DNA of 25,439 nt from DASWNP01 sp036399175 (GCA_036399175.1 DASWNP010000017.1:1-25439); one strand, 5' to 3'. Positions 1-7,163 are shown, numbered from the stretch's first letter. The notes: a model not told the origin generated them from the letters alone. Program-made: numbers and translations.

Positions 1-78
1 AAAAAGCGCGACCGACAGTGCACGCCTTCTCGAAGCGTCGGGTCTCACTGTCGGTCGCGCGGCTTGGCCTGACTTCAT
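1..78 (-). CDS. ftsI: Probable FtsI/PBP N-terminus (cut by window edge)
   Basis: From an ATG at 78 an open frame runs to the window edge (26 codons). The peptide starts with a polar, basic stretch and reaches a run RRRALSVALF, which is the usual layout of the cytoplasmic tail and start of the single membrane anchor in FtsI-type transpeptidases. The gene follows mraZ, rsmH and the ftsL-like gene on the same strand, which is where ftsI normally sits. A GAGGAAG motif lies at 91-97, rather far upstream of the ATG. The gap of about 190 nt to ftsL is larger than usual, and the frame stays open for some distance upstream, so an earlier start is possible. No catalytic motif is visible in so short a fragment; the call rests on gene order and N-terminal character. 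Confidence 0.5.
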   Translation of the reverse strand, partial: MKSGQAARPTVRPDASRRRALSVALF

Positions 79-264
79 AAGCGGGAGCAGCTTCCTCTTC
101 GGACTTTTTCTGCACGCACAGCCGGGCGGAAGTGTTGCACCGCAGGCGGATGTGTCAAATGTCTACTCGTCTCGCATCGTCGCCGTCGAACCAGGGAGAG
201 TTTTGCGCGTGCAGGCGCAAGGGAGCTTCGGCTGACAAACTCTTTCGGGCTGCCCCGTCTGTCT

Positions 265-699
265 TCAGCGCCGAAGCGCCGTCGCGGCAGCCGACCCGAC
301 AAACGTCGGAGCAGTACTGTTAGTCGCGCCGCGCGGCGCGCTCGTCCTGCCTTCACCTCCTGCTGCGGTCGCCGCCGCCAAGCCTATCTGCGTCGAGCGC
401 GCAGGTTGCAGCCCCAGCTCGCGCGCCGCGCGCTCAAGCTCGGCGGGCGAGGTTCTCTCCTCAAGCATGAGAAGCAAACGGCGCTGCTCGGCCAGAAGCC
501 GCTCACGCTCGCGGCGCAAATCTTCGCTCTGATAACCGTAGCGAACGGCGGCGAACTGCTGGCGCGCTGCGACCGCAAATCCGCACGCGAGCAACAGTCC
601 GCAGCCCAGAAGCAAAGCCTGCCGCACGAGCGCACGCCCGTCGCGCTCGCGCCGCACGTTTCGGTTCAGATGTTGACGGGGAACTCTGTTCATCTCCAC
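265..699 (-). CDS. ftsL: FtsL-like cell division protein
   Basis: A 144-residue bitopic protein. It has a basic cytoplasmic tail (residues 1-26), one hydrophobic segment (about 27-46, QALLLGCGLLLACGFAVAA) and then a charged leucine-heptad stretch (about 55-85) typical of the FtsL/DivIC coiled coil, followed by a low-complexity Ala/Thr/Ser tail. FtsL links FtsB and FtsQ to FtsW and FtsI at the division septum. Sequence conservation in this family is poor, so the call combines topology with position directly after rsmH (about 32 nt gap) and before the probable ftsI. The Ala-rich tail is longer than in Enterobacteria. An internal ATG at codon 3 is an equally possible start. Confidence 0.8.
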   Translation of the reverse strand: MEMNRVPRQHLNRNVRRERDGRALVRQALLLGCGLLLACGFAVAARQQFAAVRYGYQSEDLRRERERLLAEQRRLLLMLEERTSPAELERAARELGLQPARSTQIGLAAATAAGGEGRTSAPRGATNSTAPTFVGSAAATALRR

Positions 700-731
700 T
701 TATCCAGCCTCAAACTAATTTCAATGACCGC

Positions 732-1697
732 TCAATCAGCGTCGAGCTTCAAACACGCGCGCAGCTTGGCGCTACGCGCGCGCGGGTTCTCTTCCGTTTC
801 TTCGTCGGTCGGCACGACGGGGCGGCGCGTCAGAAGCTCGACAGCGCGCCGCGCGCCGCAAATACAGACGGGTGCGCGCGGGTCGCATTCGCATTGCCCC
901 GACAATCGGCGCAGCGTCCGCTTGACGATGCGGTCTTCGAGCGAATGGAAGCTGATAATCGCCAGACGCCCCTGCGGCTCAAGCAGCCCGACCGAAGTTT
1001 CAATGAACTGTTCCAGGTGTTCCAGCTCGCCGTTGACGGCTATGCGTAGCGCCTGAAAGGTGCGCGTCGCCGGATGAATCCTGTCGGTGCGTTTATGGCC
1101 GACGGCGCGTGCCACGAGGCTCGCCAATTCCTGAGTCGTCCGAATTGGCTCTCCCCTCTCCCGCCGCTCGACAATCCAGCGAGCTATCCGGCGCGAGCGA
1201 CGCTCTTCCCCGTATTCGTAGATGATGCGCGCTATCTCTTCTTCGGGCAGATGAGCGAGCAATTCAGCCGCCGTCTCTTCCGACCCTTCGGCGTCCATGC
1301 GCATGTCGAGCGGCGCATCGCTGCGAAAGCTGAAACCTCGCTCCGCCGTATCGAACTGAAGAGACGAAACGCCCAGGTCTGCCAGCACACCGCTCAAGCG
1401 GCTTTCGCCCGCTTCCTCGACGATGCGACCGATGTCTCGATGGTTCGCGTGCACGGCTCGGAACCGCTCGCCGAACCTCTCCAGCCGCTCCGAAGCGATT
1501 CGCAGTGCCTCTCGGTCGCGGTCGAGCCCGAGGACTCTGGTCTCCGTCGTCGCTTCGAGAATCGCCTCGCTATGGCCGCCCATGCCGAGCGTCGCATCCA
1601 CGAAGAGCCCGCCGCGCTCGGGCGCGAGCGCGGCCAGCGTCTCTCGAAGCAACACGGGGCGATGGGGCGCTTCAGGCCCCCCTCCTGACGCAGCCAT
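732..1697 (-). CDS. rsmH: 16S rRNA (cytosine(1402)-N(4))-methyltransferase RsmH
   Basis: RsmH (MraW) transfers a methyl group from S-adenosylmethionine to N4 of C1402 in the 16S rRNA decoding centre. The family signature is complete: HRPVLL near the N-terminus, the SAM-binding loop DATLGMGGHS, DLGVSSLQ, RGFSFRSDAPLDMRM, IHPATRTFQALRIAVNGEL, ISFHSLEDRIVK and the C-terminal ENPRARSAKLR. The length of about 321 residues is normal. The start is uncertain by two codons: minus-strand GTG codons at 1703 and 1700 precede the ATG at 1697, and a G-rich stretch upstream serves as a weak ribosome site. It is the second gene of the cell-wall cluster, separated from mraZ by a heptamer-built inverted repeat. 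Confidence 0.96.
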   Translation of the reverse strand: MAASGGGPEAPHRPVLLRETLAALAPERGGLFVDATLGMGGHSEAILEATTETRVLGLDRDREALRIASERLERFGERFRAVHANHRDIGRIVEEAGESRLSGVLADLGVSSLQFDTAERGFSFRSDAPLDMRMDAEGSEETAAELLAHLPEEEIARIIYEYGEERRSRRIARWIVERRERGEPIRTTQELASLVARAVGHKRTDRIHPATRTFQALRIAVNGELEHLEQFIETSVGLLEPQGRLAIISFHSLEDRIVKRTLRRLSGQCECDPRAPVCICGARRAVELLTRRPVVPTDEETEENPRARSAKLRACLKLDAD

Positions 1698-1725
1698 CAC
1701 CACCGCCCCGTGATCTCAAAGAACT

Positions 1726-1821
1726 GTGACAAGTGACGAGTGACGAGTGACGAGCGAGGAATCAGTTTCAAGTGATTAGCGCCGGTCTTTAACTTGTCAC
1801 TCATCACTTGTCACTCGTCAC
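1726..1821. repeat. Heptamer-built inverted repeat, GTGACRA family
   Basis: The left arm 1726-1754 and right arm 1793-1821 are 29 nt each. Each is four tandem copies of a degenerate 7-mer, GTGACGA or GTGACAA (one GTGATGA), plus a closing G. Differences between the arms are transitions within the unit. The spacer is 38 nt. It fills the space between the mraZ stop (1827) and the rsmH start. There is no T-run, so it does not look like a classical intrinsic terminator. Confidence 0.9.
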
Positions 1822-1826
1822 TGTAC

Positions 1827-2267
1827 TTAAATTCCGAGCCGCGCGATGGTCGCCTCGTCCTCCGCCGTGTAGGGGTCGGCGAGGAGGCGCTGCTCGAATC
1901 GCTCCAGCTCCCAGACTTCCAGGTATGTCAAATAGCCGAGCACGGCCACTTCGCCCGCTATCCCCGCGCTTTTCCTCAGCAGCGGGTGGACGAGGATGCG
2001 ACCCTGCGCGTCCAGAGTCGCCTGCTGGCCGTAGTAGTTGGTGCGGTCAAGGAACTTTCGCCTCGCGGGCTCCATCGAGGGCAGCAGCGCGAGTCGCTGC
2101 TCGATTGATTCCCACTCGGGCAGAGGATAGAGTCGGACGCATTCGCCTGTCAGGCTCGTGACGTAGAACTCCGCGCCGTGCTTCTCCTCTATATAGCGCC
2201 GGAATGCGGTCGGGATTTTCAAACGCCCCTTCGTGTCGATGCGCGCCGTGTAATTTCCTCTTAACAT
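1827..2267 (-). CDS. mraZ: Transcriptional regulator MraZ
   Basis: A 146-residue protein with two AbrB/SpoVT-like halves. The start MLRGNYTARIDTKGRLKIP matches the conserved first DXXXR-type motif, and TLDAQGRILVHPLLRK carries the second. MraZ is a ring-forming DNA-binding protein that controls its own operon, the division and cell-wall cluster, by binding short tandem repeats near the promoter. The sequence supports autoregulation: three GTGG motifs at exact 10-nt spacing (2355-2378) lie just downstream of a good promoter on this strand. It is the first gene of the run mraZ-rsmH-ftsL-ftsI. The length is typical and the ATG is the only sensible start. Confidence 0.97.
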   Translation of the reverse strand: MLRGNYTARIDTKGRLKIPTAFRRYIEEKHGAEFYVTSLTGECVRLYPLPEWESIEQRLALLPSMEPARRKFLDRTNYYGQQATLDAQGRILVHPLLRKSAGIAGEVAVLGYLTYLEVWELERFEQRLLADPYTAEDEATIARLGI

Positions 2268-2354
2268 AAGGGTTCCGGCGGTCGGACGGGGCGAGGACTG
2301 CTTAAAACCTACAGTAGAACTTTAAAGATTTTGCTCCAAGCTACTCTGGTAAGT

Positions 2355-2380
2355 CCACTTCGAGCCACTTTTTACCACCC
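2355..2380 (-). promoter_or_regulatory. Candidate MraZ operator
   Basis: Reading the minus strand, GTGG occurs at 2378-2375, 2368-2365 and 2358-2355, a strict 10-nt period, with two copies preceded by AAA or GAA (AAAAAGTGG, CGAAGTGG). Known MraZ operators are tandem TGGGN or AAAGTGG-like repeats with the same spacing. The block lies just after the -10 element of the mraZ promoter, about +1 to +26, where bound protein would block transcription. The motif and spacing are seen; binding is inferred. Confidence 0.72.
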
Positions 2381-2387
2381 GTCGCGC

Positions 2388-2417
2388 ATAGTACGCCGTT
2401 CTCCGAAGGCGTGTCAA
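2388..2417 (-). promoter_or_regulatory. Promoter of the mraZ cluster
   Basis: On the minus strand a perfect -35 TTGACA (2417-2412), an 18-nt spacer and a -10 TACTAT (2393-2388) form a good sigma-70 type promoter. Predicted transcription begins near 2381, giving an mraZ leader of about 114 nt that contains the candidate MraZ sites. Confidence 0.65.
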
Positions 2418-2490
2418 GAGCTAAAATTCTGTTTAATCGAGATTTTTTAAGCACGATATGGTGTAAAACGCGCTTCCAGTTCTGAGACCG

Positions 2491-2519
2491 TAGCCAAGCG
2501 CCTTCGCATCCGGTATAGT
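2491..2519 (+). promoter_or_regulatory. Possible promoter of the ZIP transporter gene
   Basis: TAGCCA (2491-2496), 17 nt, then TATAGT (2514-2519), about 56 nt before the transporter ATG. The -10 is good and the -35 is weak. It diverges from the mraZ promoter; the 308-nt intergenic stretch 2268-2575 otherwise shows no gene on either strand. Confidence 0.35.
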
Positions 2520-2575
2520 GGCCGCAGATGCTCGCACACCGTTTCAGCAGTGTCCAGAAAGCGTACTGACTGGCG

Positions 2576-3370
2576 ATGGGCTTCGGCGGACTCCTACTTT
2601 TCGGAACGCTTGTGGCGGCGGCCAACGTCCTCGGCGGATTTTTGCTCGCCCGCCCCAACTCCACCCTCCGTAACACACGTAAACTCAAATACTTAGTTGC
2701 TCTGGGCGCGGGCTTCATGCTGGCCGTGATTTTCGTGGAAATCGTGCCGGAGGCGGTCGAATTATGGACGGAGAGGTCGCGCGCGGAGGGCTCAGCCGTC
2801 GGTCGGGGCGTTTTGGGCGCGACGACGCTGCTTTTGGCCGGGTATCTGCTCATACATTTTTTTGAGCACACGATAGCCCCTCACTTCCATTTCGGCGCGG
2901 AGACGCATCCGGAAGCACTCGTCCGCCCGTCTGCGGCCTACACGGCCATCGGCGGCCTTTCAATCCACACCTTTTTCGACGGCGTTTCGGTCGCCGCTTC
3001 CTTTCTCGTCAACCGCAGGGTGGGACTCCTGGTCTTCCTCGCGGTTCTCTTACATAAAGTGCCGGAAGGATTTACAGCCGCGTCGATAATGCTCGCGTCG
3101 GGGCGTTCGGCGCGCCAGGCGCTGTGGGCGACGCTCGTCATCGGGGCGGCGACTCTGGGCGGGGTGATGAGCGTCGCGCTGCTTCAGTCGAGGGTAGCCG
3201 AGGCGGTCGTCTACGCGCTGCCCTTCTCGGCGGGCGTGACGCTCTACGTGGCGGCGAGCGATTTGATTCCCGAAGTCAATCACATGGAGGGTAAAAACCC
3301 GCGCCTCTCGGCTGTGGTCTTCGGCGGCGTGGCGCTCTTTTACCTTCTGCACATGCTGATTGAGGGCTAA
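2576..3370 (+). CDS. ZIP family divalent metal transporter
   Basis: A 264-residue inner-membrane protein with about eight hydrophobic segments. ZIP carriers move zinc or related divalent cations into the cytoplasm. The two metal-site helices are recognisable: HTFFDGVSVAASF (about residues 130-142) and HKVPEGFTAASIML (about 161-174), matching the family HxxxDG and HKxPEG motifs of TM4 and TM5. A histidine pair HFHF (about residues 102-105) lies in the cytoplasmic loop before them. The ATG at 2576 is preceded by an in-frame stop a few codons upstream, so it is the first possible ATG; no strong Shine-Dalgarno is visible. The gene stands alone between the divergent mraZ cluster and the TPM gene. 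The exact metal cannot be told from sequence. Confidence 0.9.
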   Translation: MGFGGLLLFGTLVAAANVLGGFLLARPNSTLRNTRKLKYLVALGAGFMLAVIFVEIVPEAVELWTERSRAEGSAVGRGVLGATTLLLAGYLLIHFFEHTIAPHFHFGAETHPEALVRPSAAYTAIGGLSIHTFFDGVSVAASFLVNRRVGLLVFLAVLLHKVPEGFTAASIMLASGRSARQALWATLVIGAATLGGVMSVALLQSRVAEAVVYALPFSAGVTLYVAASDLIPEVNHMEGKNPRLSAVVFGGVALFYLLHMLIEG

Positions 3371-3484
3371 AGGGCATATCCGAACGTCGTGCCCTTCGGG
3401 GGCTCGCGCGCCTCGAAGTAGAATTTCAAGAAACGTCCGCGCGGTTTTCTCTTTTCCCACCTTCCTGTTATCATTCCTCTACCG

Positions 3485-4360
3485 ATGCAACGCAGATACG
3501 CTTTTACCCGACTGGCCTTTCTACTGGCATTCGTTTGCCTGCTCGGCTGCGGGAGCCGCCTGTCGGCGCAGCCCACGCCCGCCTCGCCGCTCCCTTCCCC
3601 GACCGGTTACGTCAACGACTACGCCAACGTCATCGACCCGCCGATGCAGCAGCGCATGGAGACGATGCTGCGCAACCTCGACCAGCGTCACCAGATAGAG
3701 TTTTCGGTCGTCACCGTGCCGACGACGGGCGGGCAGGAAATCTTCGATTATTCGCTGGCGGTGATGCGCGGATGGGGAATCGGCTCGAAGGAGAAGCCGG
3801 GGCTGCTGCTCCTGGTCGCCGTTCAGGACAGAAAGTATTTCACGCAGGTCAGCCGTCACTTGGAAGGCGACATGCCCGACAGCCTCGCCGGGCAGATTAC
3901 GCGTAACAATCTGGTCGAGCCTTTTCGCGCGGGCAGGTACGGCGAAGGGTTGATGGTCACGTCGAAGGCTTACGTCGATGCGCTGGCGCAGAAGCGAGGC
4001 TTCAGCGCCGAAGGGTTAGACCCCGGCGCGGGTTATCAACCGCGACAGCCGCGCAGGCAAGCCCCTCGACCGCAGCAGGGCAGCCTCTCCGTTTGCGGCA
4101 TCGGCATCATTATTCTTATCATCTTCTTCTTTATGATGGCCGGCAGAGGACGCGGCGGCGGTGGCGGCAGTGGTTGTTTGAGTATGCTGCTCTTCAACGC
4201 CCTTCTCAATAGCGGCAGCAGCCGTTCGAGCGGCTGGGGCGGCGGCGGTGGATGGGGCGGCGGCAGTAGCGGCGGTGGCGGCTGGGGCGACGGTGGCTTC
4301 GGCGGCTTTAGCGGCGGCGGCGGAGACGCAGGCGGCGGCGGCGCGGGCGGAGACTGGTAA
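3485..4360 (+). CDS. TPM-domain lipoprotein (YgcG-like)
   Basis: A 291-residue protein with a signal sequence ending in LLGC, giving a probable lipidated Cys22. A TPM domain (Psb32/YgcG fold) spans about residues 41-170, opening with the typical GYVNDYANVIDP and containing GQEIFDYSLAVMRGWGIGSKEKPGLLLLVAVQDRK. A hydrophobic segment (203-219) then precedes a glycine-rich tail ending GGGGAGGDW, a usual TPM ending. Some TPM proteins have phosphatase activity, but the role of bacterial YgcG proteins is mostly unknown; an envelope role is likely. LemA, a frequent neighbour of TPM proteins, is encoded two genes downstream. The long Gly codon runs create spurious open frames on the other strand. Confidence 0.88.
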   Translation: MQRRYAFTRLAFLLAFVCLLGCGSRLSAQPTPASPLPSPTGYVNDYANVIDPPMQQRMETMLRNLDQRHQIEFSVVTVPTTGGQEIFDYSLAVMRGWGIGSKEKPGLLLLVAVQDRKYFTQVSRHLEGDMPDSLAGQITRNNLVEPFRAGRYGEGLMVTSKAYVDALAQKRGFSAEGLDPGAGYQPRQPRRQAPRPQQGSLSVCGIGIIILIIFFFMMAGRGRGGGGGSGCLSMLLFNALLNSGSSRSSGWGGGGGWGGGSSGGGGWGDGGFGGFSGGGGDAGGGGAGGDW

Positions 4361-4363
4361 AGC

Positions 4364-4447
<84 letters not shown>

Positions 4448-4463
4448 CGATTATGAGGGGTCT

Positions 4464-5231
4464 ATGGCTAACACGATAGCGCAGGACGCTCTGAATCATC
4501 TGGTGGGTGATTTGCGTGCGACGCATGGGGATAACCTCGCTTCCGTTGTGCTGTACGGCTCGGCGGCGGCGGGCGACGGGGTTGAGCTTCGTTCGGACTA
4601 TAACCTTTTGATTGCCTTGAATCGCATCACGCCGGAGGATTTGCGCCTGGCACAAGCGCCGACGCGCGAGTGGCAGCGTCTCGGTCATCCCCTGCCCGTC
4701 TATTTCACCTTCGCCGAGCTGCGCGACGCGGCGGACGTGTTTCCCATCGAGTTTCACCAGATGGAGCGCTCGCGCCTCGTCCTCTACGGACGCGACCCCT
4801 TCGAGACGCTGCGCTTCTCCGACGCCAATCTCCGGCATCAAACCGAGTATGAGCTGAGAAGCAAGCTTCTTCAGCTCAGGCGTCTCTACATCCCTGCGTC
4901 GGTCTCGGCGGAGAAGCTACATGATTTAATGCGCGACAGTCTTTCGACCTTCGCCACGCTCTTCGCCCCCGTCCTGATGCTGAGCGGCAAAGAGCCGCCG
5001 GTGCTCAAACGCGAATGCATCGAAGCGACAGTCCGCCTGCTCGGATTAAACCGAGAGCCCTTCGAGCGCATCATAAGCTTGCGCGATGGCGGAGGCGGAG
5101 GCGGAGGCGCGGGTCGCAGTCTGACCGAGGCGGAGGCCAACACGCTGTTTGCGGTCTACCTCGAACAGATAGAGCGCGTCATCGAGGCCGTTGACCGTCT
5201 GGTGTTGACGAGCGAGCGTAACAATGTGTGA
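4464..5231 (+). CDS. Nucleotidyltransferase-fold protein with altered metal motif
   Basis: A 255-residue protein whose N-terminus carries the MNT/KNT-type signature: LYGSAAAGDGVELRSDYNLL (residues 30-49), that is GS, about ten residues, then S-D-x-x. In active enzymes the second position is aspartate (DxD); here it is Asp45-Tyr-Asn47, so metal binding may be changed or lost. The rest is predicted mainly helical, with a glycine run at about 210-217. No substrate can be assigned. The ATG at 4464 has a GAGGGG motif six nt upstream. It lies between the TPM lipoprotein and LemA in one direction, so it is probably co-transcribed with them. Confidence 0.7.
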   Translation: MANTIAQDALNHLVGDLRATHGDNLASVVLYGSAAAGDGVELRSDYNLLIALNRITPEDLRLAQAPTREWQRLGHPLPVYFTFAELRDAADVFPIEFHQMERSRLVLYGRDPFETLRFSDANLRHQTEYELRSKLLQLRRLYIPASVSAEKLHDLMRDSLSTFATLFAPVLMLSGKEPPVLKRECIEATVRLLGLNREPFERIISLRDGGGGGGGAGRSLTEAEANTLFAVYLEQIERVIEAVDRLVLTSERNNV

Positions 5232-5293
5232 ATCAACTTTTAACCGGAGGACAGCGAGTTTTTACCCGACACGAAGCACAAGGAGAATTGCTA

Positions 5294-5935
5294 ATGAATA
5301 GAAAGAGAATGTTGCTGCTGGCTTTTATCCTGCTGACGAGCGTAGCGGGCAGCGGGTGCGGTTATAACACGCTGCAATCGAAGCAGCAGGCGGTCAGGGC
5401 GCGTTGGGCTGACGTGGAGAACCAGCTCCAGCGTCGCGCAGACCTGATACCGAATCTTTTCGAGGCTGCGAAGGCCGCAGGCATTCAGGAACAGCAGGTC
5501 TTCGGCGACATCGCGGCGGCGCGCTCGCGCCTGCTGGACGCCAAGAACGCTGCGCCGACGGGGGAGGGCGGTGACAAGTCGCCCGAACAGAAGCAGGCCG
5601 TCATCGAGGCCAACAACAGTTTCGGCGGCACGCTCGGACGGCTTCTTTCTCTGGTCGAGAACTATCCGCAACTGCGTTCCAACGAAAACTTCCTGCAATT
5701 CCAGCAGTCGCTCGAAGGCACGGAGAATCGCATCGCCGTCTCGCGCAAGGACTACAACGACGTGGTGCAGGACTACAACACGACGCGCGGCAGCTTCCCG
5801 ACCGTGCTCTCGGCCAAGATTTTCGGCTTCAAAGAAGAGCCCTACTTCAAGGCCGAAGAAGGCGCGCGACAAGTGCCGCGCATCAACGCCGAGTCGCTGC
5901 GCAAAGATCAGGGCGGAAGCTCCAACACGCGCTAG
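5294..5935 (+). CDS. lemA: LemA family protein
   Basis: A 213-residue protein. A basic, hydrophobic leader ends near SGCGYN, suggesting a lipoprotein with Cys22 although the lipobox is not ideal. The LemA signature follows directly: GYNTLQSKQQAVRARWADVE, then NQLQRRADLIPNLFEAAK, SLVENYPQLRSNENFLQFQQ, LEGTENRIAVSRKDYNDVVQ, and AKIFGFKEEPYF near the end. LemA is a long-helix membrane-associated protein of unknown biochemical role, often paired with TPM/YgcG proteins as here. The start is chosen at 5294 because AAGGAG lies 8 nt upstream; a longer reading from a GTG at 5228 overlaps the previous gene and adds 22 non-conserved residues. A terminator follows at about 6000. Confidence 0.93.
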   Translation: MNRKRMLLLAFILLTSVAGSGCGYNTLQSKQQAVRARWADVENQLQRRADLIPNLFEAAKAAGIQEQQVFGDIAAARSRLLDAKNAAPTGEGGDKSPEQKQAVIEANNSFGGTLGRLLSLVENYPQLRSNENFLQFQQSLEGTENRIAVSRKDYNDVVQDYNTTRGSFPTVLSAKIFGFKEEPYFKAEEGARQVPRINAESLRKDQGGSSNTR

Positions 5936-5991
5936 AGCGAGGATTTCATCAAACACCGACGCTCGGACAAACCGCGACGAGCGAGACACAC

Positions 5992-6036
5992 AAAAGAAGA
6001 GGCCGCCTTCAATCGAAAGCGGCCTCTTCTTTTTTT
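5992..6036. terminator. Strong bidirectional intrinsic terminator
   Basis: A 15-bp perfect stem (5992-6006 with 6019-6033) around a 12-nt loop. It is followed on the plus strand by a T-run to 6036 and carries an A-run on its left flank, so it works in both directions. It separates the lemA operon from the convergent BMC operon. Confidence 0.93.
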
Positions 6037-6087
6037 CTGCTTGCGTCTTTCTGTCTCAGGCGCGCTGTTCTTCCTTGCGCGCCTGCT

Positions 6088-6582
6088 TCAAAAGCCGCGC
6101 GAGCTGCACATGCCGCATTGGTCGCAGGGCTTCTCACCCGGCTCGACGCTGCACAGCTTCTCGCGCTCGAAGAAATCGACCAACTCGGACACGGCATCGT
6201 CGATGCCGAACCGCTCCTGGCTCGGATGCGCCGCCGGAACATACGTGCCGCTCAGTCGCGGCATCTGCGTGTGACCTGCCTGAGTAGAGGCTTGGCTAGC
6301 TGTGCGCCCTCTCTGCGCCGCGCCGCGCTCGACGCTCGTCGTCGGAGCGGGTTGATGTTTCGTCGCCGAATCGTCGCCGCACGAGTCGTCGTGCCCAATG
6401 TGAGATTCGAGGTGGGCGAGCCTCTGTTGTATCTCGGCGAGGTGAGCGCGCAGGGTCGAGAGTTCATGGTTGTCGTCCGCGCCGGAGCGCTCGCCGCCGC
6501 CTCCTGCGTCCGAGCCGTTCTCCGACAGGCGACGCGCGATGCGCTCGGCTAACGAACGAATCTGTTCCTGCTCGCTACTCAT
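6088..6582 (-). CDS. Small BMC-linked cysteine-motif protein with encapsulation-like helix
   Basis: A 164-residue protein not recognised as a named family. The N-terminus EQEQIRSLAERIARRLSE can form an amphipathic helix of the sort used as BMC encapsulation peptides. A disordered Gly/Ser/Asp linker, a short coiled coil (about 40-61) and a second low-complexity linker follow. The C-terminal block, from about LSGTYVPAAHPSQERFG onward, ends in cysteines at 144, 153, 156 and 159 (C-x8-C-x2-C-x2-C, with CDQCGMC), suited to bind zinc or an iron-sulfur cluster. The ATG at 6582 lies 6 nt after the stop of the adjacent vertex-protein gene, so the two are co-transcribed; this is the last gene before the terminator. 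A cargo or electron-transfer role is inferred from context. Confidence 0.72.
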   Translation of the reverse strand: MSSEQEQIRSLAERIARRLSENGSDAGGGGERSGADDNHELSTLRAHLAEIQQRLAHLESHIGHDDSCGDDSATKHQPAPTTSVERGAAQRGRTASQASTQAGHTQMPRLSGTYVPAAHPSQERFGIDDAVSELVDFFEREKLCSVEPGEKPCDQCGMCSSRGF

Positions 6583-6588
6583 CAATTC

Positions 6589-6879
6589 TTAACTCTTACT
6601 CTCCGCTTCGAGAAGGTCTATCCTATCCACCACGCCGATGATGGCCGAATCAATCGCCGCGCCCGCGACGCCCGTCGCAGCCGTCGAAGCGCCCCAGCCC
6701 TCCTGCACGATGAGCACCACGTCGCCCACGCCCGCGTCAACCGAATCGAGCGCGAGAATAGTTGCGCCCGTCTCGTCGCCTTCGAGCGTCAAGGGCTGGC
6801 ACAGCATCACGCGCGCGTTCGCGTAGCGCTCGTTCTTCTGCGTCGCCACGACGTTGCCGACGACACGCGCGATAATCAA
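6589..6879 (-). CDS. BMC pentameric vertex protein (EutN/CcmL), copy 2
   Basis: A 96-residue EutN/CcmL-type protein that caps the vertices of a polyhedral protein shell. It opens with the family signature IIARVVGNVVATQKNERY, contains LALDSVDAGVGDVVLIVQEG and ends with AIIGVVDRIDLLE. The start is a TTG overlapping the stop of the preceding copy (TTGA), with a GGAGG sequence at 6883-6887 three nt upstream. A longer in-frame reading from further upstream would add 38 residues that lie inside the neighbouring gene and do not fit the family, so it is rejected. It differs clearly from the other two vertex proteins here, so it is not a recent duplicate. Confidence 0.92.
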   Translation of the reverse strand: MIIARVVGNVVATQKNERYANARVMLCQPLTLEGDETGATILALDSVDAGVGDVVLIVQEGWGASTAATGVAGAAIDSAIIGVVDRIDLLEAESKS

Positions 6880-7163
6880 CGCCCTCCGCTCCCTCTCGTC
6901 ACGTGCGCCTCCGAATCCACGATGCCGACAATCGTGCAATCCGTCGGCGTATCCTCCCGCCTGAAAGGAAAGCTCGCCTCCTTGCCCCTGCACCAGAAGA
7001 CCAGCTCGCCCACTCCCGCGCCGATGGCATCGAGCGCCACTAAGGGGTTGCCCTGCGGCTCAAGGCGCGCGTTCAAAGACTGAATCACCAGAAGCTTCCG
7101 CCCCTCCAGCGAATCGTTCTTCACCGTCGCCACCACCGTCCCGATAACGCGCGCAAGCTGCAT
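6876..7163 (-). CDS. BMC pentameric vertex protein (EutN/CcmL), copy 1
   Basis: A 95-residue vertex protein with the family opening MQLARVIGTVVATVKNDSLEGRKLLVIQ, the central VALDAIGAGVGELVFWCRG and the closing CTIVGIVDSE. The ATG at 7163 is preferred because family members start one or two residues before the LARV motif; a GTG at 7184 in the same frame would add seven residues. Unlike the others it has an aromatic and a cysteine (FWC) in the strand near the pore-facing region. It is translationally coupled to copy 2 by a 4-nt overlap. Confidence 0.92.
   Translation of the reverse strand: MQLARVIGTVVATVKNDSLEGRKLLVIQSLNARLEPQGNPLVALDAIGAGVGELVFWCRGKEASFPFRREDTPTDCTIVGIVDSEAHVTRGSGGR
6883..6887 (-). 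promoter_or_regulatory. Ribosome binding site fixing the TTG start of vertex protein copy 2
   Basis: GGAGG on the minus strand, inside the last codons of copy 1 and three nt before a TTG. It is the strongest Shine-Dalgarno near this start, and together with the family N-terminus it decides the start. Confidence 0.7.

Noticed and set aside
1..60. Intrinsic terminator for the minus-strand cell-wall cluster
   Set aside because: The hairpin and T-run fit, but the bases lie in an open frame that begins like FtsI, and a terminator there would cut the division cluster. Kept as a finding, not as a terminator.
2341..2871. 176-residue minus-strand frame over the ZIP gene start
   Set aside because: Opposite a clear ZIP transporter and across its promoter region; no recognisable protein features.
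3371..3484. Terminator after the ZIP gene
   Set aside because: Short GC-rich complementary bits are present, but no stable stem followed by a T-run.
6880..6993. 38-residue extension of vertex protein copy 2
   Set aside because: It lies inside copy 1 and does not fit the EutN/CcmL N-terminus; the TTG with GGAGG is better.
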